Source: JAHDHW01 sp965220465
Lineage (GTDB): Bacteria; Bacteroidota; Bacteroidia; Chitinophagales; Saprospiraceae
DNA length: 64,000 bases
Assembly: GCA_965220465.1 (NCBI GenBank)
Contig: CBDCPZ010000025.1
Coordinates: forward strand, 1,116,001-1,180,000
Direction: 5' to 3'
Shown here: positions 1 to 8,207 of the stretch, one piece after another
Numbering within the stretch: the stretch's first letter is position 1
Layout: the number at the start of each line of letters is the position of its first letter
The notes under the pieces: model-generated
The model's input: the letters and a program-made list of their open reading frames with translations, nothing else
Database searches by the model: none
Told to the model about the DNA's origin: nothing
Made by a program: the position numbers and the translations under genes

Positions 1-1
1 T

Positions 2-133
2 CTATTCGATGATCGATCAGGAAAACTTACAATTGAAGCGGAGGAAATTGAAATAAAGGCTAAAAAAGAAATGAGTCTCAATGGAGGTCAGCAATTAACA
101 CAAAAGGCAAATCGAATAGACTTGAACCCTTAA
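2..133 (+). CDS. vgrG: VgrG (TssI) spike protein, C-terminal end only
   Basis: An open frame enters from the left edge and stops at 131-133, giving 43 residues. They contain a short repetitive beta-type pattern (KLTIEAEEIEIKAKKEM, then LNGG) typical of the needle or tail part of VgrG spikes, where strands such as 'I.IKA...I.L.G' repeat. VgrG trimers cap the Hcp tube of a type VI secretion system and carry effectors. The assignment rests on this short tail plus the T6SS genes directly downstream; the gp27/gp5 domains lie outside the window. The next gene starts 42 bases later on the same strand, so they probably share a transcript. Confidence 0.65.
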   Translation, partial: LFDDRSGKLTIEAEEIEIKAKKEMSLNGGQQLTQKANRIDLNP

Positions 134-175
134 AATGAAAACATTAGGAAATTATCCGAATATAATCATAAATAA

Positions 176-1675
176 ATGAAAACTTTAGAAAATATAAGAA
201 ACAGATTGTTACAAAACGCAAAAGTGAAGTTTCAGTCCAATAAAACTGATCTTGATCATGAAAAAAAACTATTCATCGATTGGATGGCTAGCGAGTTGTA
301 TGGTCTTTACAAAGAAATGGACAATAGTAGAAGTTATATTGAAAAAAATATTAAACAACATTTAACTCCTGAAATCAGTACTCGTCCGATGCCTGCCCAC
401 ACCATTGCACAAGCAATACCTAATAAACCTGGGCAGTTATTGAAACCCAGTGAAGATGTTTTTACAGCTAACAGATATAGTGATCAGCCACCGTTTGAAA
501 TCTATTTTTCACCCCTCAAACCGACTAAACTGATTGCCGCTAAAGTGAAATGGAAATGTTACGGCCATACTTTGAAGGAAGTAATAGATTCTGAATTGGC
601 AGAGGAAAAAGCAAAAACAAAAAATGGATTGAGTTTCCATCCTGGAATCATGTGGCTTGGCATTGAGCTTGAAAAAGGTGAAGCTCCTCCTTTTGAATTG
701 ACCTTCTATTTTGATAATGGATTAGAGGATAGAAAAGAAGCATTCTTTCGATTGTTACCCCTTATTCAGTGGATTCAGGAAGATAAAGAAATTAACGCTG
801 AAATTGGTATGGAAAAAATGTTTGATAACAAAGGTATCCATTCATCAAAATACCTGGATAATGAGTATCTGCATCTTCATAGTCTGGAAAAAAAAGTGAT
901 TGAAGAGTATAATAATCAATTCATTACAGTAAGCAATAAACAAGGTTTTAAACTCGCTGAGTTGCCTGAAGAAATAAAAAACAACTTTGATGAAGAGATC
1001 TTGGAAGGGCTTAATAATAAAAAATATATATGGTTGAAGCTGGTTTTTCCAAATGGAATTACTCCTGAAACTATACAAAATACCAAAATCAGGCTAAACT
1101 GCTTTCCTATTATTAATCGAAAAATGGATAAGAGTAAGGATTTTTCTCCTTCTCACTTTGGATCAATCGAAATTTGTGCTTTAACCAATGCTGATAACAG
1201 GAGAGGTGACCTTGGACATACCGGTGATTTCTTTCTCGGGATAGATCGTATTTTTTCGAATAATGTAGATTATAGGACAACTACCTTTGAATCATTCAAA
1301 GAAGTACCTACTGGGTATTATGCCTTACAACAAGGGCGTGTTGAGTTTAATGACTTCAGAGACGTAATGACCAGAACTGATGAATTGCTGCTATTGCTTA
1401 AAACGAATAGTGCAAGATTAAAACAAGTCTCAGGGCACTCCATTCAAAGCGCTTTGCACAACTTAGAATCAGGGTTTTTCGAACTGGAAAATGCCCTTCA
1501 ACAAACAGATCCTCAAACAAAAGATGCAGGTTACTACCTTCATTTAAAAGCTGCGGATCCACAGGATATGATTTATATTCGGTTTTGGTTGACACAAGGT
1601 GTTTCGGCATATCATGTTTTGTCAAAGGGTGATTTGTTGGATGGGGGAAAAATATGTGGAATTTTGAAAATTTAA
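176..1675 (+). CDS. tssF: T6SS-iii baseplate protein TssF
   Basis: This 499-residue protein is read as the TssF baseplate (wedge) subunit of the Bacteroidota T6SS subtype. What is seen: an N-terminal helical part mentioning an acidic 'DWMASELYGLYKEMD' stretch, a conserved-looking core 'RLNCFPIINRKMDKS' near residues 310-325 that resembles the 'NCFPVIN' signature of TssF proteins, and no signal peptide or membrane segment. It is shorter than proteobacterial TssF (about 600 residues), as expected for subtype iii. In the family, TssF joins TssG, TssE and TssK to form the baseplate on which the contractile sheath grows. The assignment is supported by neighbouring VgrG, TssG, TssN, TssK and PAAR genes. 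Start is the ATG 42 bases after the vgrG stop. Confidence 0.65.
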   Translation: MKTLENIRNRLLQNAKVKFQSNKTDLDHEKKLFIDWMASELYGLYKEMDNSRSYIEKNIKQHLTPEISTRPMPAHTIAQAIPNKPGQLLKPSEDVFTANRYSDQPPFEIYFSPLKPTKLIAAKVKWKCYGHTLKEVIDSELAEEKAKTKNGLSFHPGIMWLGIELEKGEAPPFELTFYFDNGLEDRKEAFFRLLPLIQWIQEDKEINAEIGMEKMFDNKGIHSSKYLDNEYLHLHSLEKKVIEEYNNQFITVSNKQGFKLAELPEEIKNNFDEEILEGLNNKKYIWLKLVFPNGITPETIQNTKIRLNCFPIINRKMDKSKDFSPSHFGSIEICALTNADNRRGDLGHTGDFFLGIDRIFSNNVDYRTTTFESFKEVPTGYYALQQGRVEFNDFRDVMTRTDELLLLLKTNSARLKQVSGHSIQSALHNLESGFFELENALQQTDPQTKDAGYYLHLKAADPQDMIYIRFWLTQGVSAYHVLSKGDLLDGGKICGILKI

Positions 1676-1717
1676 GGAATAAAGAATTAATACAATCATA
1701 AATTAATATTCAATATT

Positions 1718-2350
1718 ATGTCAGATTACAAAAACATCACCTATTATGCTGAAGGTTCATTAAAAGAAACCCGTAAAATACATTTTCCAGGTGGAGAATC
1801 CGGAGCGACTATTGGGAAAGGGTTTGATTTTAAATTCAAAACAAAAAATGAAATTGAATATTTTTTCAAATCCATTTCTTTAAGCAGTCAAATAATCAAA
1901 GAACTTAAAAAACTTGCAAAATTATCTGCTAGTCAAGCAAAGAGAATTATTGATAAATCTCCTTTACTTAAAACTTTAGTATTGACAGATAAGCAAATCA
2001 TAGAATTGTTCAAAAAAACATACGCTGTGTACAAGAATAGAGCAAAGGATTTAACTAAGCACAAAGGTAATATGAACAAATATGGTGACCCTGCCTGGGA
2101 AACTATGCCTTCAAAACTTAAGGAATTAATAATTGATTTAACGTATCGGGGGGATTATTCGAGTTTTAAAGGGGTGAAAAGAATTCCTCAAATTCAAAAG
2201 TTTATTGTTAAAAGAGATTATCAAGGTTTGTGTGAATTTTATAATAATGACAAGAATAGGGGAATAGTTCCTCTTAATAGATGGATGAGACGAAAAAAAT
2301 TAGTAATTGAATTGTGGCAAGATTTATCAAAAGGTTCAAAATCTAAATAA
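1718..2350 (+). CDS. Pesticin/T4-lysozyme-type muramidase, likely T6SS effector
   Basis: This 210-residue protein carries near its N-terminus 'IHFPGGESGATIGKGFDF' (about residues 22-39), the signature of phage-lysozyme-like muramidases of the pesticin C-terminal type, in which an acidic residue followed by a Thr-Ile-Gly turn forms the active site. The C-terminal third 'RGIVPLNRWMRRKKLVIELW' resembles the Arg-rich end of the same fold. Such enzymes cut the glycan strand of peptidoglycan. There is no signal peptide, so delivery by another route is expected. Its place between tssF and tssG suggests a T6SS cargo effector (inference). It is visibly more AT-rich and Lys/Ile-rich than the structural genes around it, which suggests separate acquisition. 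The next gene begins 3 bases after its stop, implying translational coupling. Confidence 0.7.
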   Translation: MSDYKNITYYAEGSLKETRKIHFPGGESGATIGKGFDFKFKTKNEIEYFFKSISLSSQIIKELKKLAKLSASQAKRIIDKSPLLKTLVLTDKQIIELFKKTYAVYKNRAKDLTKHKGNMNKYGDPAWETMPSKLKELIIDLTYRGDYSSFKGVKRIPQIQKFIVKRDYQGLCEFYNNDKNRGIVPLNRWMRRKKLVIELWQDLSKGSKSK

Positions 2351-2353
2351 AAA

Positions 2354-3373
2354 ATGGAAGAAGAATTAACAAATATTAAAACAGTGGATCTAAATGATAA
2401 AGTAGATTTATATGGTTCATCTAAGGTTCAAATTGATATAGATAAGAAAAATATTAATAAGAAATTTAGAATTTATAACCGTTTGATTACATTGAATAAA
2501 AAATGGTCTCAAATACTAGGTTGGGATAAAAGAGATATCGAAAAGTTTGTATTCGGAACAAAACTGAATTTAAATTATTATGAATTTATAGATTTAGTAG
2601 CTGATTGGCAATTTAGAAATAACATAAAAGTAGTCGATGGTATAATTGGGAAAATTACATTCGTGAGAATGCTTGAATCTTGCAAATTGCTTCAAGATAA
2701 AGAATTGAGTAAGATACTTAAACGATTTGACCAAGTTATCTTCAATAGTCATTTTAGAGAAATTAAATTTTTTTCTCATGAGAATGACCTTAAAAAATTA
2801 AAAGATTTTTGGACAATTGTTAGTTTCCCTTTTGAAAGTAAAATATTCGAAATAATTGGAAAAATAAAAATTTCGAAGAATGTTAAAATAAATACCATTT
2901 TTAGATTAGGGAAAATTTATAAATTCCTTACTAAAGATTTTAATGCCGTAAAATTTTATAGATTTTCATTGGACGGGATACGTAAAACTGTTACTTCTAT
3001 TTCTCAGGCAAACAAATTTACCAAAAGTTTAAAAGTATCTAAATCTTATAAAGTACTAAGTAGGTTTGTAAATATTATTGAAACAGCACGTTTAACAAAT
3101 GAACTGAGTAATGCAATTCAAGGCAGAGAAATAAAAACCAGTACTATTATTGAATCAATAGTGTTAGCTATCTCTTTTGAGAAAACTATAGGGGCTCCTA
3201 CCGCCGCTTTTTATAATCTTGGAAATTTAGTATTCGATTTTAGCGGGAAATTTGACACTGTTAGTGATATACTTACAGATGCGGTATTAGGTGATTATTA
3301 TAAAAGCCCCAAGAAAATTATTTTGGATAATAATGATGGATTCAATGAGAGCAGGAAAATTTACCTAGACTAA
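2354..3373 (+). CDS. Partner of the muramidase; putative peptidoglycan-binding protein
   Basis: Not recognised as a named family. It is 339 residues, Lys/Ile/Asn-rich and encoded in very AT-rich DNA like the preceding gene. Residues about 72-110 ('FIDLVADWQFRNN' then 'VVDGIIGKITFVRML') resemble the helical PG_binding_1 repeat, whose hallmark is 'FQ...G...DGI.G..T'. Near residues 265-300 a weakly hydrophobic stretch ('IIESIVLAISF', 'GAPTAAFYNLGNLVF') could contact a membrane. No signal peptide is seen. Three bases separate it from the muramidase gene, so the pair is probably translated together. It may be a second effector subunit that targets the enzyme to the wall, or the immunity protein. 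The sequence does not decide between these. Confidence 0.5.
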   Translation: MEEELTNIKTVDLNDKVDLYGSSKVQIDIDKKNINKKFRIYNRLITLNKKWSQILGWDKRDIEKFVFGTKLNLNYYEFIDLVADWQFRNNIKVVDGIIGKITFVRMLESCKLLQDKELSKILKRFDQVIFNSHFREIKFFSHENDLKKLKDFWTIVSFPFESKIFEIIGKIKISKNVKINTIFRLGKIYKFLTKDFNAVKFYRFSLDGIRKTVTSISQANKFTKSLKVSKSYKVLSRFVNIIETARLTNELSNAIQGREIKTSTIIESIVLAISFEKTIGAPTAAFYNLGNLVFDFSGKFDTVSDILTDAVLGDYYKSPKKIILDNNDGFNESRKIYLD

Positions 3374-3404
3374 CTTATAACGATGGAAACACTAATAAAT
3401 AATC

Positions 3405-4229
3405 ATGAGAGAAATAAATCCTAAATGTAACATCGACATCCATCCGTTTTACTTTATCGCATCACTTGTTGAACAAGGAAAACATACAATGGAAGAAATT
3501 ACCATCCATATTGATGTTAAAATAAATCCATCTCTATTAAATGAAATTGTCCAGATCAAGGAATCAAAAAGAAATAATGAAATTATTATCACAACCAAAA
3601 CTAGATCAAAAGAACGACAGGAGCTGATCAACAGACTGGATGAAAACTCAAGTTTCCATTATTTGTTGGAAGCAATGGAAGGAAACATTAACCAAATTAA
3701 AACAGAAATATTTTTAGAGGAGCGGAAACATGTTTTGGGAAGTTCGGAATTGCATACTCGCTTCTTTGACTTGCCTGAATTTTTGGGTTTAGAACAACAA
3801 AGAATTATGGCTTATTACTTTCCCTGGGTTAATCAAATCAGAGAAGATATTGATCTGATAACAAGTTGTTTTCGATCTGCGATTGGTTATCCTGTTAATA
3901 TTTTAGAGTCTAACCCTAAGTGTACTGAAATCCAGGGGACTACAGTAGGAAATTGGGTGATAAATCACAAAGATGATATTGGTGGGGTAACAAAAAGAAT
4001 AAATCCTTGTGTCCAGATTGATATAGGACCAGTTGCAATGGATGAGTTGAATATGTTTATACCAGGAAGCAAGAAACGTCTCTTTTTAGAAGAAGTATTA
4101 TTCCCTACTTTTCTTCCTGAAGGTTGGAATTGGAAGACCGTAATTCTGGTAGATGAAAAGTATAAAAAATTTAAGGCTGAGAATTATAACGAAATGAGTT
4201 TTACTGGTATTAACACATATACGGAATGA
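3405..4229 (+). CDS. tssG: T6SS-iii baseplate protein TssG
   Basis: This soluble 274-residue protein is most likely TssG, the partner of TssF in the T6SS baseplate wedge. Seen: a start 'INPKCNIDIHPFYFIASLVEQG', a middle section on inter-domain packing, a C-terminal segment with 'KRLFLEEVLFPTFLPEGWNWKT', and an end 'SFTGINTYTE' that recalls the 'LG.NT.L' terminus of TssG proteins. No signal peptide or membrane segment is present. In the family TssG bridges two TssF copies and recruits TssK. It follows the effector-like cassette by 31 bases on the same strand. Sequence similarity is weak, so context carries much of the call. An alternative start at the internal Met near residue 28 is possible but would remove the conserved-looking N-terminus. 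Confidence 0.55.
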   Translation: MREINPKCNIDIHPFYFIASLVEQGKHTMEEITIHIDVKINPSLLNEIVQIKESKRNNEIIITTKTRSKERQELINRLDENSSFHYLLEAMEGNINQIKTEIFLEERKHVLGSSELHTRFFDLPEFLGLEQQRIMAYYFPWVNQIREDIDLITSCFRSAIGYPVNILESNPKCTEIQGTTVGNWVINHKDDIGGVTKRINPCVQIDIGPVAMDELNMFIPGSKKRLFLEEVLFPTFLPEGWNWKTVILVDEKYKKFKAENYNEMSFTGINTYTE

Positions 4230-4305
4230 AGTAATTTTCATCAGATTTTATTCTATCCAAAATGAGGAATATTTAAAACCAATTTTTTTAATCAATACCA
4301 AAACA

Positions 4306-5193
4306 ATGAAAGCTTTACTTTCTCCAATTATACACAGGTTGTCCTTCTTAAATAATGAAGGGGTTAGAAAAGCTATTGTCTATTTTCTAATCATTATGTC
4401 GTTATTTCTTGCTATTGTATTTGTGGACAGTAAATTAATAACATTTAACTCCCTCCTGCATTTGGCATTGTTATTAACAATCGTTTTACTGGCAGGAATC
4501 CTAAATAATTGGTTATTGAATAGGTTCATTTATAATGAAATTCCTGAATGGTTGAAAGCTATAATGACATTATCTGCTAATTTGGTTGGTGCTGTTTTAT
4601 TTATGATCATTTCACCAAACAGTACAATTTCATATTATAGTACTTTATTCCTGCCGGCTATGATATTTTTCTCTTTGCCTTTGTTTTTTATGATTACTAT
4701 AAAAGCAATTTTAGGTATACCATCTCTTGAATATTTACCACTAAAGATTAAAAACTTAAAAGATATAGTAGCGGAAATTAATTGGGCTGAAGATGAAACC
4801 AAGGGCATTGTTTGGGAATTTGAAAATTTAACTGAAATGGAATCAGATCATCAATATTGGATCAGAACCCACACTCCATTTTCAGTGAATGACATTAAAT
4901 TGAAAGACCTTTTTAAATGCTTGTTGTCATTACACAATCATAATCTTAGTCCTGGTCTACCTATCCATTTTGAAAATGGAGATGAATACTATGGTTGGCG
5001 ATTTTTTTATCAAACCAATTATATATTCTGGAAAAAATTGCGACCACTTAACCCAGAAGTAACAATTAAAAAAAATGGGATTAATTTTCATCGTCTTTCC
5101 AGAAAAGAAAGAGAAGAAATGGAAAATTTAAGAAAGGATCTTAGCAAAAAATTTAGGACGACCAAGATTTTTGTTATTCGTACTTCAGCTTAA
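4306..5193 (+). CDS. tssN: T6SS-iii inner-membrane protein TssN
   Basis: The 295-residue protein starts with four to five hydrophobic helices (about residues 17-135; for example 'AIVYFLIIMSLFLAIVFVD', 'LALLLTIVLLAGILNNWLL', 'IFFSLPLFFMITIKAILG'). They are followed by a cytoplasmic domain of about 150 residues with 'WAEDETKGIVWEFE' and 'YYGWRFFYQTNYIFWKKL'. This layout (multi-pass N-terminus, soluble C-terminus, about 300 residues, beside tssK) matches TssN, a membrane component specific to Bacteroidota T6SS-iii. These systems lack the usual TssJLM complex and use TssN/O/P/Q/R instead. The gene sits 76 bases after tssG and 75 bases before tssK on the same strand. Confidence 0.65.
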   Translation: MKALLSPIIHRLSFLNNEGVRKAIVYFLIIMSLFLAIVFVDSKLITFNSLLHLALLLTIVLLAGILNNWLLNRFIYNEIPEWLKAIMTLSANLVGAVLFMIISPNSTISYYSTLFLPAMIFFSLPLFFMITIKAILGIPSLEYLPLKIKNLKDIVAEINWAEDETKGIVWEFENLTEMESDHQYWIRTHTPFSVNDIKLKDLFKCLLSLHNHNLSPGLPIHFENGDEYYGWRFFYQTNYIFWKKLRPLNPEVTIKKNGINFHRLSRKEREEMENLRKDLSKKFRTTKIFVIRTSA

Positions 5194-5268
5194 TAGATGT
5201 CTAATAAGAATTAAATTTTTTAAACCTCTTGATTATAACTAATAACTAAGAGGAAAAATAATAAAATT

Positions 5269-6372
5269 ATGCGCTCAATAATCAATAACGCAGCACCTAA
5301 CGTAGTGCCAGGAACTAATTTCAATACAAAGCGATTTGAAGAATTATTTGCCTGGATCACTAGTCTATCTGCAGATGGAGTCCGATCAGGATTTGCTCTT
5401 AATCAATATGGATTACTTGTTTCTTATGATGGTAAAAGTTCTCTCCAATTAGAAAAAACAGGGGATAAATTAACCTTGAGGCGTTGTTCTGGGGTTACTC
5501 CTGCAGGAGGGATTATAGGTATTTTTGAAGGTCATACCCCAGCAATTGAAGCACAGTTAGACCAACTTGAGCTCGATTCCAAAAAACAGTACTATGTTCT
5601 TGTTGAAATTGAAAATGCAAAGCGAACCCCATTTGGTCCTGAAGCTGAAGATTCTCCACAAAGGCCTCAGTTTTCAATGTCTTCGTATCGATTGCATATC
5701 CAAGATGTTGAGCAGGTATTAGGTTCTTGGGCAAATGCATTACCAATTGGACATTTAACTTACGAATCAGGCGACTGGAATTTAGCGGAATATATTCCTC
5801 CTTGTACACATATAGGTGCCAATGAAATCCTTTGTGAAAAATACCGTGAATATCAGGAAGCTTTCAAAATTATGTTGAATGCTCAACCTAATATCATAAG
5901 GCAAACCGATACTTTCAGAGATAAGTCGATGATTGAGCTTCGGGAATTTACTTTGCATTGTGGAAGTTTTCTGGCCTCTCGTCAACCAAATTTTAATACA
6001 TTAACAGAAATAGGACGACCAACTCATTTAATTGAAACCTGGCTAGCTTTTGCCAACCTGGTCACTTTCTTAATGAATTGCCTTACGGATAGGCCAGGTT
6101 TTTATAACCTGCTTTACCAAAACACAAAAAGTGTCAACGGTGTAATGTTTACCACAGAACGCCTTGATGCAGCCTTGGATAATCTTAAAAACCATACTTA
6201 TAATCATCAAAATATTTTGAAAACAATAAAAGCGATTGATGAATTTTTGACTCTTATGGTCCCGATGTTTAAAGCCTTGGGGAATGGAACTTTACGTCCG
6301 ATTGGTAATAATTATGAAGAAGTGTACAAAGTACAAGAGACTAAACCAAAACAATCTCATACAACTTGGTAA
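5269..6372 (+). CDS. tssK: T6SS-iii baseplate-to-membrane connector TssK
   Basis: A 367-residue soluble protein. Seen: a central 'AEYIPPCTHIGANEILCEKY' segment (about residues 178-197) equivalent to the 'Y.PP...IGA' block of TssK. It is preceded by a beta-rich N-terminal half related to phage receptor-binding shoulder domains and followed by helical segments ('LAFANLVTFLMNCLTDRPGFYNLLY'). TssK links the baseplate to the inner-membrane complex. The protein is shorter than proteobacterial TssK (about 440 residues), as is usual in the Bacteroidota type. It lies between TssN and PAAR genes, and the PAAR gene begins 12 bases after its stop. Confidence 0.7.
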   Translation: MRSIINNAAPNVVPGTNFNTKRFEELFAWITSLSADGVRSGFALNQYGLLVSYDGKSSLQLEKTGDKLTLRRCSGVTPAGGIIGIFEGHTPAIEAQLDQLELDSKKQYYVLVEIENAKRTPFGPEAEDSPQRPQFSMSSYRLHIQDVEQVLGSWANALPIGHLTYESGDWNLAEYIPPCTHIGANEILCEKYREYQEAFKIMLNAQPNIIRQTDTFRDKSMIELREFTLHCGSFLASRQPNFNTLTEIGRPTHLIETWLAFANLVTFLMNCLTDRPGFYNLLYQNTKSVNGVMFTTERLDAALDNLKNHTYNHQNILKTIKAIDEFLTLMVPMFKALGNGTLRPIGNNYEEVYKVQETKPKQSHTTW

Positions 6373-6384
6373 AATCAAAAAATT

Positions 6385-6660
6385 ATGTCTAAACCAGCAG
6401 TAACTATAGGTTGTCATCATACTTGCCCTTTACCTGATCATAAAGGAGGCCCTGTACATTCAGGAAGTCCCGATGTTTTTCACGAAGGCATTTCAGCCTG
6501 TCGTCAATCTGATTCCATGGTTTGCGAAAAGGGGACCGATGCAGTAGCTTCTGGATCGACTACTGTTTATATCAATGGCCTGCAAGCTGCTCGATTAGGA
6601 GATCCTTCTGTCCACGGCGGGATAATAGTTCAAGGAGTGAATAGAGTATTTATCGGATGA
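6385..6660 (+). CDS. PAAR-domain spike-tip protein
   Basis: This 91-residue protein consists of a single PAAR domain. It starts 'SKPAVTIGCHHTCPL', has a PAAR-like turn 'GLQAARLGDPSVHGG', and ends 'IVQGVNRVFIG', giving the classic pattern of three His and one Cys that binds a metal at the cone tip (for example Cys9-His10-His11 and His near residue 79). PAAR proteins sharpen the VgrG spike and can carry effectors. There is no extension at either end, so this is a stand-alone tip rather than an evolved effector. It lies 12 bases after tssK and 42 before the next gene, in the same operon. Confidence 0.9.
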   Translation: MSKPAVTIGCHHTCPLPDHKGGPVHSGSPDVFHEGISACRQSDSMVCEKGTDAVASGSTTVYINGLQAARLGDPSVHGGIIVQGVNRVFIG

Positions 6661-6702
6661 TAATAAAATCGAATTAATAATTAAAAAATAAATCCTTTAA
6701 TC

Positions 6703-7554
6703 ATGAAAACATCAAATTCAAATAAAGAAAGTCGAAATAAAGCAATAAGGAAAGCAATTTTATTAGTATTGATTCCAATGATATTTGCAGCAATGGGGTC
6801 TTCTTTGGTCAATCAAGTCGATAATGTAGATGCAGATCAAATCAACAAGTTGGGAGGAGAACTTGCTAATATTAAGAAAAACAGAGATTCATTTTTAATT
6901 GGATTACAAAAAGTAGATTCTATTTGGATGGTTTACCAAAGATTGCAACAACAAACACTTCAATTAACAGATTCATTAAATCAAGGAAATCTTGCTACAA
7001 AAATAGATCAGAAAGAAACAGAAATTAAACTACAACTTAATCAGCTAGAGTCTTCAAGTTTGGACACGAGTTTTGTCGATGTTTATCGAACTGTAATAAA
7101 CAATTACAGAGCCTTATTCAATAATTATCTAGATCAGGTTGAAGATAAAAAAATGGTTCAAAATTGTCTTTTTGGAAAGGTAAGTGCTGAAGACTTGTTG
7201 GATGAAAAGAGAGAGCTTGAGAAAGAAAATCTGGATCTTATAACGAGCCTTAGGCTTTGTGAAACTAACAAGCTTATTTGTGTAAATCATGAAAGAGAAA
7301 TTGATCAATTGGAAAAACAGCTTCGGGATTGTGTTAATGATTTAAATCGAGCATTTGAGAGGATTGAAACTGAAAGTAAAGAAAAACAAGGGATAGTTAA
7401 AAGCTATGATAGCTTGATTGATTTGACCATAAAAAATATTGAAAAATTAAAAGTAGAAGGACTTTGCATAGGATGTAACAAAAAAGAAGTCAACAAAAAA
7501 ATTGACGAAATAACGGATGAAATTGCTAATGAAAAAAGAAAGATAATACCTTAA
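6703..7554 (+). CDS. tssO: TssO-like single-pass coiled-coil membrane protein (T6SS-iii)
   Basis: The 283-residue protein has a short basic N-terminus (NKESRNKAIRKA), one hydrophobic helix at about residues 19-37 (ILLVLIPMIFAAMGSSLV), and then a long Glu/Lys/Gln/Leu-rich region that should form coiled coils through to the C-terminus. Near the end is 'LCIGCNKKEVNKK' with two Cys spaced CxxC. This architecture and its place at the end of the T6SS operon fit TssO, a subtype-iii trans-envelope component that replaces parts of TssJLM. The known TssO proteins are usually shorter, so it could instead be another T6SS-iii accessory gene. A hairpin terminator lies about 260 bases downstream. Confidence 0.5.
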   Translation: MKTSNSNKESRNKAIRKAILLVLIPMIFAAMGSSLVNQVDNVDADQINKLGGELANIKKNRDSFLIGLQKVDSIWMVYQRLQQQTLQLTDSLNQGNLATKIDQKETEIKLQLNQLESSSLDTSFVDVYRTVINNYRALFNNYLDQVEDKKMVQNCLFGKVSAEDLLDEKRELEKENLDLITSLRLCETNKLICVNHEREIDQLEKQLRDCVNDLNRAFERIETESKEKQGIVKSYDSLIDLTIKNIEKLKVEGLCIGCNKKEVNKKIDEITDEIANEKRKIIP

Positions 7555-7815
7555 TGAATTTCAAATAATATTTTCGCGATATTTTAATCAAAGCCTTGAA
7601 TTATTTCAGCGTTTTGATTTTTTTGATAAACAATTACCATTCGATCAACCCTGCCAAATGAATGTCGGTATAGAGTAAAAATAATAACCACAACTTACTC
7701 AATCCAATTATTACCATCTTTTCTTTAATAAAAACTCTCGAATTATGTAACACTTCTGTTCAGACTGGTATCAATAGATAACCGTAATAACTATTTCATT
7801 TTTACTAGAGTTTTT
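7555..7815. other. Intergenic stretch after the T6SS operon
   Basis: AT-rich sequence of about 260 bases without a convincing open frame on either strand. It separates the T6SS operon from a hairpin and two lipoprotein genes. No clear promoter could be picked out. Confidence 0.4.
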
Positions 7816-7862
7816 AACCCTTAAAGCGAGGATGAATGATACTTCCTCGCCTGGGTTTTTAT
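7816..7862 (+). terminator. Rho-independent-type hairpin, terminator or leader attenuator
   Basis: A 7-bp GC-rich stem pairs gcgagga (7826-7832) with tcctcgc (7844-7850). An outer pairing of aaccc (7816-7820) with gggtt (7853-7857) extends it, and a run of T follows at 7856-7860. It could end the T6SS transcript. It lies only about 25 bases before the ATG of the next lipoprotein gene, so it could also act as a leader hairpin for that gene. Confidence 0.6.
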
Positions 7863-7885
7863 TTCACCATTTAAACTTATGCATC

Positions 7886-8158
7886 ATGAAAAAATCAAAA
7901 TTATTCTTAATCGCTCTCTCTTTAATTGGAATTTCTTTTTCAGCATGTGAAAAAGAAAGCATTGAGCCTCAAAACCCTCAAATTTCAACGCAACAATCTA
8001 ATCGAACAGCTAATACTAAAAAAGAAAAAGTCTTTGAAGCCAATGCAATTTTAGCACCTCAAGAAGAAGGCCCAACACAAAGGCAAAATTCTCCTAAACC
8101 ATTTCAACAGCAGTTGGAAAGTGCTTCACAAACTTCCAATCAAGCGGATTTGAAATAA
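7886..8158 (+). CDS. Small lipoprotein, unknown function
   Basis: This 90-residue product begins MKKSKLFLIALSLIGISFSAC, a signal peptide ending in a lipobox (SFSAC), so Cys21 should be lipidated. The mature part is short, Gln/Pro/Asn-rich and apparently disordered, with no recognisable domain. An in-frame upstream ATG at 7832 would extend the frame by 18 residues, but that start lies inside the hairpin described at 7816-7862 and would bury the signal peptide, so the ATG at 7886 is chosen. The gene is followed after 49 bases by a second lipoprotein gene, probably co-transcribed. Its position after the T6SS operon makes an envelope or immunity role conceivable, but nothing in the sequence shows it. 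Confidence 0.6.
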   Translation: MKKSKLFLIALSLIGISFSACEKESIEPQNPQISTQQSNRTANTKKEKVFEANAILAPQEEGPTQRQNSPKPFQQQLESASQTSNQADLK

Positions 8159-8207
8159 TAATTATTCGCCTTCAACCCCTTTTTGTTAATCTAAAAAATA
8201 AAACATC

